Source of the DNA: Alphaproteobacteria bacterium
Lineage (GTDB): Bacteria; Pseudomonadota; Alphaproteobacteria; Rickettsiales; UBA8987
Assembly: GCA_023269645.1 (NCBI GenBank)
Contig: JAHFPR010000142.1
Location: 1-5,455, forward strand
Length of the DNA: 5,455 nucleotides
Reading direction: 5' to 3'
The translations under genes and the position numbers were made by a program. The notes below the pieces were generated by a model that saw only the letters and a program-made list of their open reading frames with translations, searched no databases and was not told the origin of the DNA. Positions 1 to 4,257 of the stretch are shown piece after piece. How positions within the stretch are numbered: the first letter of the stretch is position 1; each line of letters begins with the position of its first letter.

Positions 1-660
1 TTCCTCTACACGGTGGACGTGGCCTTCGCGGCAGTGGGCTATGCGATGACTTTCCGCATCCTCAATGCGCATATCCGCTCTGTGGAGCCGACCGTATTCG
101 GCTGGGTGATCTGCCTGGTGTGCTATCCGCCATTCTGGAGCGGGCTGTTCTATAACAATTATTTTGATTACAGCAGCGACACTTCCTGGGGCAAATGGCT
201 GTGGGATTACCCCCTCTTTTATGTGCCGTGGGCACTGGCGATCTGCGGCTGCATCGCCGCCTATTCCTGGGGGACGCTGGCGATGGGTTACCGCTTCTCC
301 AACCTCACCTATCGCGGGCTTATCACCTCCGGCCCCTACCGCTTCACCAAGCACCCGGCCTACGTGTTCAAGAACACGAGCTTCTGGCTGATCTCCGTGC
401 CGTTCATCGGCGGCGAGCCTGTTGCCGTGGTGATCCGCCATTGCCTGCTGCTGTTCGGGGTGAACCTGATCTATTACTTCCGCGCGCGGACAGAGGAACG
501 CCACCTGCTCAATTACCCGGAATACAAGCAATATTGCCAGTGGATGGACGAGCATGGCTGGTTCCGCTTCCTGCGCCGCGTCCCGTGCTTCGACTGGCGC
601 ACCTCCGAGCGGGTAAACGTGAAAGCCTGGTGGCGGCAGGAAAATGGCGGGCGGGCTTGA
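1..660 (+). CDS. Isoprenylcysteine/phospholipid methyltransferase-like membrane protein (5' end outside window)
   Basis: The reading frame is open from the first base to a TGA at 658-660, giving 219 visible residues; the N-terminus lies upstream. The visible part is strongly hydrophobic, with likely membrane segments near residues 1-18, 31-50, 72-93 and 122-160. Residues 111-121 read GPYRFTKHPAY and residues 164-175 contain TEERHLLNYPEY. Together these resemble the paired C-terminal motifs (GPY..-(R/K)HP.Y, then EE..L....P.Y) of the ICMT/PEMT superfamily, which uses S-adenosylmethionine to methylate lipid or prenyl-cysteine substrates in the membrane. After HPAY the sequence is VFKN rather than the small Gly-containing stretch common in ICMT proteins, so substrate and even activity are uncertain. 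The tail is basic and Trp-rich. A repeat cluster begins 7 nt after the stop. The GTG at 13 is in frame but is probably internal, because the frame continues upstream. The superfamily call is fairly safe; a gene name is not. Confidence 0.75.
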   Translation, partial: FLYTVDVAFAAVGYAMTFRILNAHIRSVEPTVFGWVICLVCYPPFWSGLFYNNYFDYSSDTSWGKWLWDYPLFYVPWALAICGCIAAYSWGTLAMGYRFSNLTYRGLITSGPYRFTKHPAYVFKNTSFWLISVPFIGGEPVAVVIRHCLLLFGVNLIYYFRARTEERHLLNYPEYKQYCQWMDEHGWFRFLRRVPCFDWRTSERVNVKAWWRQENGGRA

Positions 661-666
661 GTTCTC

Positions 667-717
667 CCGTCATTCCGGTGGTGTCCCCGTCATTCCCGCA
701 CCCTCCTCCGTCATACC
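667..717. repeat. Three CCGTCATTCC-like direct repeats
   Basis: The decamer CCGTCATTCC occurs at 667-676 and 687-696, and as CCGTCATACC at 708-717, so starts are 20 and 21 nt apart. The third copy is the left end of the full palindromic element that follows. The first two look like isolated element ends, possibly remnants of earlier insertions at the same place just behind the stop codon at 660. Confidence 0.6.
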
Positions 718-818
718 AGCGAAAGCTGGTATCCAGCCAAAGCCGCGTCTGCGGCGAAAAAGATACCTTCAGCGTCGCAGACACTCCGCGCCGGATTCCA
801 GCTTTCGCTGGAATGACA
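709..818. repeat. Palindromic repeat element, copy A
   Basis: A 110-nt element with inverted ends, GTCATACC... on the left and ...GGAATGACA on the right. Each end is itself a hairpin: an 8-bp stem at 713-720/725-732 around a GAAA loop, and an 8-bp stem at 795-802/807-814 around TTTC. A small GCCGC/GCGGC hairpin lies inside at 742-755. The first 49 nt match copy B (1594-1642) at 45 positions, and the last 48 nt match copy B (1695-1742) at 41; only the centre differs in length. No open reading frame belongs to it, so any movement would need an enzyme encoded elsewhere. It resembles the dispersed GTCATTCC...GGAATCC repeats seen in many proteobacteria; the exact family is not identified. Confidence 0.8.
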
Positions 819-855
819 ATGAAATAATTTTCACCCTTCTGGATTCAAGGTAATC

Positions 856-864
856 TTATCCACA
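856..864 (+). promoter_or_regulatory. Exact match to the DnaA box consensus
   Basis: TTATCCACA is a 9/9 match to the high-affinity DnaA box. It is followed directly by an AT-rich tract (868-909). A weaker 7/9 match, TTATCCGCC, lies at 963-971. One strong box alone does not make an origin. It may be a DnaA-controlled promoter element, a titration site or chance. Confidence 0.35.
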
Positions 865-956
865 GCCGTCATTATTATTAATATGTTGAAATATAGCGAT
901 ATTATAAATCCATACTGCGATGCAGCACCGCCATTCATTTTTATACTTCTTTATGC

Positions 957-985
957 TTGACATTATCCGCCTGTTATGGTACTTT
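957..985 (+). promoter_or_regulatory. Candidate sigma-70-type promoter for the small membrane-protein gene
   Basis: A perfect TTGACA -35 hexamer at 957-962 is followed after 17 nt by TACTTT at 980-985, which matches the -10 consensus at only three positions. TTTAAT at 983-988 is a better -10 but would need a 20-nt spacer. Transcription would start near 992 and run into the gene at 1097. The strong -35 and the AT-rich setting support the call; the poor -10 limits it. Confidence 0.45.
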
Positions 986-1096
986 AATAATACTTTCTTC
1001 TTATTCTTTGCTAAGTACAGACCACTAAAAACACTTCTGTTTTAACCTGGTCTTCTTATCTGTCCCAGACAGTGTGATTGAAAGGACATAACTATC

Positions 1097-1279
1097 ATGG
1101 CCGCTCCCACTCACGGTATCGTTTACAAGTTCGTCGTGTTCATCGCCATCGTCGTATTCCTTGGAAGCAGTTTCATCGGAGTTCGACTGATCAAGGCCAT
1201 TGACAACTCGACCAAGGCGATCGAGAAAGTCAACACGTCCGGCAAACGACTTTGCAAGACGTGGAATTGCGACGAGTAA
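1097..1279 (+). CDS. Small single-helix membrane protein, unrecognised
   Basis: A 60-residue protein that I do not recognise. Residues 12-29 form a strongly hydrophobic helix (FVVFIAIVVFLGSSFIGV). The tail after it is polar and basic (R30, K33, K40, K44, K50, R51, K54) and ends CKTWNCDE, with cysteines at 53 and 58. The positive-inside rule would place this tail in the cytoplasm. Evidence that the gene is real: AAAGGA at 1081-1086 lies 10 nt before the ATG, an in-frame TGA at 1079-1081 makes this the first possible start, and codon choice is disciplined (ATC, GTC, TTC, AAG, GAG preferred). That pattern is somewhat unlike its neighbours, which use AAA and GAA freely. It stands alone, with its own candidate promoter upstream and a hairpin about 100 nt downstream, between two copies of a palindromic repeat. 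Function is unknown; a regulatory membrane microprotein, a toxin-like peptide or a structural anchor would all fit. Confidence 0.65.
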   Translation: MAAPTHGIVYKFVVFIAIVVFLGSSFIGVRLIKAIDNSTKAIEKVNTSGKRLCKTWNCDE

Positions 1280-1384
1280 CCACACCGCGGTACAAAATAA
1301 TGTCCGTATTAATCCTCGCCACAAGCCGGGATTTTAGACTTTGAAAAATAAGTCATGCCACGCTAAAAACGAAAGATAATCGTT

Positions 1385-1470
1385 CTGCTGTCTCTGGAGG
1401 AAAAAGGAAAGAAGAAGTACACCGCGGTGTTTTTCTTTCCCCCATCCCTCCAGAGGCAGTAGTTATTTTA
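1385..1470 (+). terminator. Long hairpin with U-rich tail, possible terminator or 3' end structure
   Basis: Positions 1385-1400 pair with 1447-1462 over 16 continuous base pairs, two of them G-U. Inside, GGAAAG at 1406-1411 can pair with CTTTCC at 1435-1440, and the apex is the 12-nt perfect palindrome ACACCGCGGTGT (1419-1430). The G-U pairs work only in RNA read from the + strand, since the other strand would give A-C mismatches. The stem is followed by TTATTTTA at 1463-1470, then a C-rich tract. It lies about 105 nt after the stop of the small membrane-protein gene, so it may end or protect that transcript. At 78 nt it is much larger than an ordinary intrinsic terminator, so a small structured RNA or a mobile palindrome is an alternative. 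Confidence 0.5.
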
Positions 1471-1524
1471 CCCCCCCCGATTCCCCCGTTTTCCCACACA
1501 AAACCCCACCAGCATACCCCGCCC
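1471..1524. other. C-rich, G-poor tract with G-quadruplex potential on the minus strand
   Basis: The + strand has C runs at 1471-1478 (eight C), 1483-1487, 1493-1495, 1504-1507, 1517-1520 and 1522-1524, with few G between them. On the minus strand 1471-1495 satisfies the usual four-run G-quadruplex pattern if the eight-G run is split. As RNA from the + strand, a C-rich and G-poor unstructured stretch behind a hairpin resembles a Rho-loading site. This is composition only. Confidence 0.35.
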
Positions 1525-1593
1525 AAGGCACTTTGGCGCACGCTTCAGCCTGGAATGTTCTCGATTGAATCCTGCGCTGGAAACAGAAGATAC

Positions 1594-1742
1594 CGTCATT
1601 TCAGCGAAAGCTGGAATCCAGCCTAAGCCGCGTCTGCGGCGAGAATGCTCTGGCAGTTAGCCCCCCATTATCACAATCACAGCCGTTCGCTTTCAGCGGC
1701 GTGGACACGCCGCGCTGGATTCCCGCTTTCGCGGGAATGACA
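1594..1742. repeat. Palindromic repeat element, copy B
   Basis: A 149-nt second copy in the same orientation as copy A. The left hairpin is 1598-1605/1610-1617 with a GAAA loop and one T-G pair. The right hairpin is 1719-1726/1731-1738, 8 bp with a TTTC loop. It also has an internal 8-bp stem at 1696-1703/1706-1713. The centre (1643-1694) is longer than in copy A. Compared with copy A, pair A715-T730 has become T1600-A1615 and pair A800-T809 has become C1724-G1733, so pairing is kept while bases change. It lies 27 nt beyond the rnc stop codon, and its right hairpin would be the first structure transcribed after rnc, so it may also shape that 3' end. Confidence 0.8.
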
Positions 1743-1769
1743 TAAGATTATCGCCGAATCAATCAGCCG

Positions 1770-2438
1770 CTATCCCTTCAGCAGCGCGATCAGCAGGTTT
1801 CTGGCCGCTTCCCGCTCGGCGAGGCGTTTGGATGTGCCGCCGCCCAGCGCGCCCTTGTGGCCTTTCACGGAGGCTTCCACAGTGAAGCGCGGCGCGTGCG
1901 AAGGCCCTTCCTGCCCCACCAGCTTATAAGCGGGCAGCGGCAGCTTGCGCGATTGCGCCCATTCCTGCAGCCCGGTTTTGGGGTCTTTCGGCGGCTCGCT
2001 CATATGGATGGCGAGCGGCGCAATGTACCGCTCCACCCACGCTTCCACCGGAGCCATGCCGCTGTCGAGGTACATCGCCGCGATCACCGCTTCCAGAACA
2101 TTCTCCAGATTGGCGGGGTTGCCCCGGCCACCCGCCGCTTCCTCGCCCGCGCCGAGCCGCATATGCCGGTGAATGCCGCATTGCTGCGCCACCAGTGCCA
2201 GGGCTTCCCCGCACACCAGCGCGGCGCGGCGCTTGGCAAGCGCGCCCTCTTTTTCTTCCGGATAGGAGCGGTAGAGATATTCGGAAACGGCCATATCCAG
2301 CACCGCGTCGCCCAGGAATTCCATCCGCTCATAATGCGCGGCAGCGCGGTTATCCCCCGCGACGCTGGGATGGGTAAGTGCCTGCTGCAACAGTGCCTGG
2401 TTGCGGAAGCGGTATCCCAGTTTCAGTTCTTCCACCAT
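1770..2438 (-). CDS. rnc: Ribonuclease III
   Basis: A 222-residue protein, close to the 226 of E. coli RNase III, which cuts double-stranded RNA in rRNA and mRNA processing. The nuclease domain (about 1-145) carries the signature ERMEFLGDAVL at 37-47, matching E. coli E38, E41 and D45 as E37, E40 and D44; E64 matches E65 and E116 matches the essential E117. The position of E. coli D114 is Asn113 (in NLENVLEA), a change at a metal-binding residue. The double-stranded-RNA-binding domain spans about 152-220, starting DPKTGLQEW and ending in the basic helix TSKRLAEREAA. I chose the ATG at 2438 over the in-frame ATG at 2498. It lies 2 nt after the lepB stop, has GGAGGGG 8 nt upstream, and gives the normal RNase III N-terminus (VEELKLGYRF); the longer form would add 20 unrelated residues overlapping lepB. 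It is translated with lepB as one unit. No era gene follows. Confidence 0.96.
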   Translation of the reverse strand: MVEELKLGYRFRNQALLQQALTHPSVAGDNRAAAHYERMEFLGDAVLDMAVSEYLYRSYPEEKEGALAKRRAALVCGEALALVAQQCGIHRHMRLGAGEEAAGGRGNPANLENVLEAVIAAMYLDSGMAPVEAWVERYIAPLAIHMSEPPKDPKTGLQEWAQSRKLPLPAYKLVGQEGPSHAPRFTVEASVKGHKGALGGGTSKRLAEREAARNLLIALLKG

Positions 2439-2440
2439 CG

Positions 2441-3343
2441 TTATTTCCCCTCCGGCAGCGGCTGAAATATCCGCTCCGTTCTGAGTGTATACGGCCATTG
2501 CCAGAGTTTCCAGAGCGATCCTTTCGTGGAAATAAAAATCACCTCGGCGCGGCCAACGAGATTTTCCGCCGGGATGAACCGGACTTCCCTGAAGCGGCTA
2601 TCCATCGAGTGGTCGCGGTTATCGCCCATCACGAAATATTTTCCGTCCGGCACGGTGAATTCCTCGGTGTTATCCGCCTCGCCTTCCGAAACATCATCCA
2701 GCACCTCATGGGTCACGCCGTTGGGCAGCGTTTCGATATAGCGCGGAATGCTGTGCGCCGTGCCGTCCTCGTCTTCATCCCTGAAATCCTCAATGCGCTT
2801 GCGCGGCGCGATAACCCCATTGATATAAAGCTCGCCGTGCTTCACCTGCACACGATCCCCCGGCAGGCCGATGAGCCGCTTGATGAAATCCGTCCGCACT
2901 TCCAGCGGTGGGCGGAACACCAGAATATCCCCACGCTTCGGCAGCGCGCCGCCTTTGCGGCCATCATAGAGTTTAATGCCAAGCGGGAAGGAATAGCGGC
3001 TGTAGCCATAGCTGTGCTTGGAAACAAAGAGAAAATCACCGATGAGCAGCGTGGGTTTCATGGAACCGGAGGGAATATGGAACGGCGCGTAAACGAAACT
3101 GCGGAACAGGATCGGCAGGGTTATGCAGATGATAATCAGGAATGTCCAGGTTTCGTGGAACGGCTTTCCGGCTTCGGTTATCTTTGCTGCAGCGGCGGGT
3201 TTTGTCGGTGCGGAGGCCGATACGCGGGAGGGCGTGGTGGCAACAGTTTTGGAAACCGGCCTGGAAGCCGCCGGTTTAGGAACAGGCTTCGTGGTGGCCT
3301 TGGCAGGAGCTTTCCTGGCGGTTTTCTTGGAGGTTGTGGTCAT
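2441..3343 (-). CDS. lepB: Signal peptidase I with basic N-terminal extension
   Basis: A 300-residue inner-membrane serine protease (family S26) that removes signal peptides from exported proteins. A membrane helix lies at about 65-84. It is followed by the catalytic-serine box IPSGSMKPTLLIGD (Ser94), the catalytic-lysine box FIKRLIGLPGD (Lys155) and the conserved GDNRDHSMDSR at 240-250. An acidic insert spans about 184-228. Residues 1-60 are a low-complexity tail rich in Lys, Ala, Pro and Thr, absent from typical LepB. It cannot be trimmed by choosing a later start: there is no ATG, GTG or TTG codon in this frame from residue 2 through the membrane helix, and an in-frame TAG at 3371-3373 bounds it upstream. 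The ribosome binding site is weak (GGA about 12 nt upstream). It is first in a two-gene unit with rnc and divergent from atpH. lepB followed by rnc is a common proteobacterial arrangement. Confidence 0.95.
   Translation of the reverse strand: MTTTSKKTARKAPAKATTKPVPKPAASRPVSKTVATTPSRVSASAPTKPAAAAKITEAGKPFHETWTFLIIICITLPILFRSFVYAPFHIPSGSMKPTLLIGDFLFVSKHSYGYSRYSFPLGIKLYDGRKGGALPKRGDILVFRPPLEVRTDFIKRLIGLPGDRVQVKHGELYINGVIAPRKRIEDFRDEDEDGTAHSIPRYIETLPNGVTHEVLDDVSEGEADNTEEFTVPDGKYFVMGDNRDHSMDSRFREVRFIPAENLVGRAEVIFISTKGSLWKLWQWPYTLRTERIFQPLPEGK
2447..2453 (-). promoter_or_regulatory. Ribosome binding site that sets the rnc start
   Basis: On the minus strand GGAGGGG ends 8 nt before the ATG at 2438 and lies within the last codons of lepB. 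It is the strongest Shine-Dalgarno-like sequence noted in the window. It decides for the short rnc start and implies coupled translation after lepB. Confidence 0.8.
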
Positions 3344-3588
3344 GGCCGATTTTTTCCGGGCGTTGTCTGGCTAGGGTTTAACGCGCCTGAAGGAAAATTG
3401 CCACTTTTTTATTGCCGCAGCGCATTTGCCGACCAGCACCATGAAATTTCCCGCCATAACCAGAACTGAACAGACCTGACCTATAACCTAATCCCTTGCC
3501 AGCCGGGTTTTCCTATGTTAAAAGTCCCCCAACTTGGTCGCACCATCGTGCGCCGATATTAAAAATACTACTTATAAAACAATAGTTT
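3344..3588. promoter_or_regulatory. Divergent control region between lepB and atpH
   Basis: 245 nt with no supported gene must carry the promoters for lepB-rnc (leftward) and for the atp genes (rightward), unless atp is read through from elsewhere. I see no convincing -35/-10 pair for lepB. The last 40 nt before atpH are AT-rich. No protein-binding repeat common to both sides is obvious. Confidence 0.6.
3534..3562 (+). promoter_or_regulatory. Candidate atpH promoter with a dyad in its spacer
   Basis: TTGGTC at 3534-3539 and TATTAA at 3557-3562 are 17 nt apart and match the sigma-70 consensus at 3/6 and 4/6 positions. The spacer contains the inverted repeat CGCAC-CATC-GTGCG (3539-3552), which could be an operator half-site pair. 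A second possible -10, TATAAA at 3573-3578, would start transcription just before the atpH ATG. Both are weak predictions. Confidence 0.3.
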
Positions 3589-4152
3589 ATGGGAAAAAAA
3601 ATCAGCACCCCGCTGCTCTGCCGCCGTTATGCTTCGGCGTTGCTTGATCTGGCGGAAAAAGAAAAAAGCAGCGTCCGCGTCGCGGAAGAACTGGCGCAGA
3701 TTGCTGGGCTGGGCGATACTTCCCCCGCCTTCCGCACCGTTATGAAAGACCCCACCCTGAACCGCAGCGAAGTGGCGCGGGCGATGGAGAAAATCCTGAC
3801 GGATGCGCAGGCTTCCCGCCTCCTTGTGAATTTCTGCGTAGCACTCGCCGGGAATGGCCGCCTCCGCTTCCTGCCTGAAATCGCCGCCGCTTTCCACACG
3901 CTTGCTGCGGAACATCGCGGGGAACTGCGGGCGGAAATCATTTCCGCCGCGCCGCTTCAGGCCGCGCAGGTGAATCATATCACCGACAACCTTGGCAAAG
4001 CGGTCGGAAGGAAGGTGGTTCCGGTAACGAAAGTGGATCAGCGGGTACTCGGCGGCTTCACGGTGAAGCTCGGATCGCGGATGCTGGATGCCTCGCTCGC
4101 GGGAAAACTGGATCGGCTGAAGCTGCATTTGAAGATGGAAAGTAGGGTATAA
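3589..4152 (+). CDS. atpH: ATP synthase F1 delta subunit
   Basis: A 187-residue protein of the OSCP/delta family, near the family length (E. coli 177). It joins the F1 head to the peripheral stalk, holding the alpha/beta ring still during rotation. The N-terminal helical domain contains RYASALLDLAEKE at 13-25; the middle has LLVNFCVALAGNGRLRFLPEI at 78-98 as two adjoining parts; the C-terminal domain shows the family signature around 150-173 (DQRVLGGFTVKLGSRMLD followed by SLAGKL). The start is fixed: an in-frame TAG lies at 3583-3585 and ATG 3589 is the first start codon after it. There is no Shine-Dalgarno sequence in the AT-rich leader, so initiation may rely on an unstructured or very short leader. 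The second and following codons include a run of eight A (3594-3601). It heads an F1 operon with atpA 105 nt downstream; the stop codon sits inside a long hairpin. Confidence 0.95.
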   Translation: MGKKISTPLLCRRYASALLDLAEKEKSSVRVAEELAQIAGLGDTSPAFRTVMKDPTLNRSEVARAMEKILTDAQASRLLVNFCVALAGNGRLRFLPEIAAAFHTLAAEHRGELRAEIISAAPLQAAQVNHITDNLGKAVGRKVVPVTKVDQRVLGGFTVKLGSRMLDASLAGKLDRLKLHLKMESRV

Positions 4153-4220
4153 GGATGTAAGGGTGTAAGGATGTAAGGGGAAATCGCTTACATCCTTGAA
4201 TCCTTGAATCCTTACACCCT
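4144..4220 (+). repeat. Long 8-nt-periodic inverted repeat between atpH and atpA
   Basis: Positions 4144-4177 pair with 4187-4220 around a 9-nt loop (4178-4186). All 34 facing positions pair except 4149/4215, 4157/4207 and 4165/4199; three further pairs are G-U (4158/4206, 4163/4201, 4166/4198), which suit RNA from the + strand. Each arm is a run of 8-nt units, AAGGATGT/AAGGGTGT on the left and AATCCTTG/AATCCTTA-like on the right. The inner 11 bp are perfect. The atpH stop (4150-4152) lies inside the stem, and TTTT at 4220-4223 follows it. The structure may attenuate, process or stabilise the message between the two genes. Confidence 0.85.
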
Positions 4221-4237
4221 TTTAGAAAATGTAAACT

Positions 4238-4247
4238 AAAGGAAAGG
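4238..4247 (+). promoter_or_regulatory. atpA ribosome binding site
   Basis: AAAGGAAAGG offers two overlapping Shine-Dalgarno-like cores ending 14 and 10 nt before the atpA ATG at 4258. It lies outside the upstream hairpin, so it should stay accessible when the hairpin folds. This contrasts with atpH, which has none. Confidence 0.6.
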
Positions 4248-4257
4248 TATTACCCCC

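Larger units (their letters stand above)
819..1096. other. AT-rich intergenic region and leader of the small membrane-protein gene
   Basis: This stretch is clearly richer in A and T than all flanking genes, especially 868-1000. It contains no convincing coding frame. It holds an exact DnaA-box match, a promoter candidate, and two small possible leader hairpins: 1026-1044 (TAAAA/TTTTA type, one bulge, CTTC loop) and 1060-1072 (CTGTC-CCA-GACAG). The second ends 8 nt before the ribosome binding site at 1081-1086. If the promoter call is right, the small gene has a leader of about 100 nt. Confidence 0.5.

Noticed and set aside
195..827. 210-codon open frame on the plus strand
   Set aside because: Runs out of frame through the methyltransferase-like gene and then through repeat copy A. 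No family features; the true frame carries the membrane segments and motifs.
1025..1324. 99-codon open frame on the minus strand
   Set aside because: Covers the small membrane-protein gene in antisense. The plus-strand frame has a ribosome binding site, upstream stop and hydrophobic helix; this one has none of these and crosses the leader region.
1353..1541. 62-codon open frame on the minus strand
   Set aside because: Made from the C-rich tract and the hairpin read in reverse; Gly/Trp-rich translation is a composition artefact.
709..1742. CRISPR array
   Set aside because: Only two full repeat copies nearly 900 nt apart, with inverted structure and no regular short spacers or cas genes.
709..1742. 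Insertion sequence with transposase
   Set aside because: The region between the copies encodes only the 60-residue membrane protein; no transposase frame is present, so composite transposon status is unsupported.
1857..2465. 202-codon open frame on the plus strand
   Set aside because: Antisense to rnc; composition is that of a complementary-strand shadow.
2439..2498. Longer rnc start at 2498
   Set aside because: Would overlap lepB by 58 nt, adds residues unlike any RNase III N-terminus, and ignores the strong GGAGGGG site serving the ATG at 2438.
2378..3469. 363-codon open frame on the plus strand
   Set aside because: Antisense to lepB and the rnc start. lepB and rnc are certain from catalytic motifs, and this frame has no recognisable domain or ribosome binding site.
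3568..4128. 186-codon open frame on the minus strand
   Set aside because: Antisense to atpH, which carries the delta-subunit signature.
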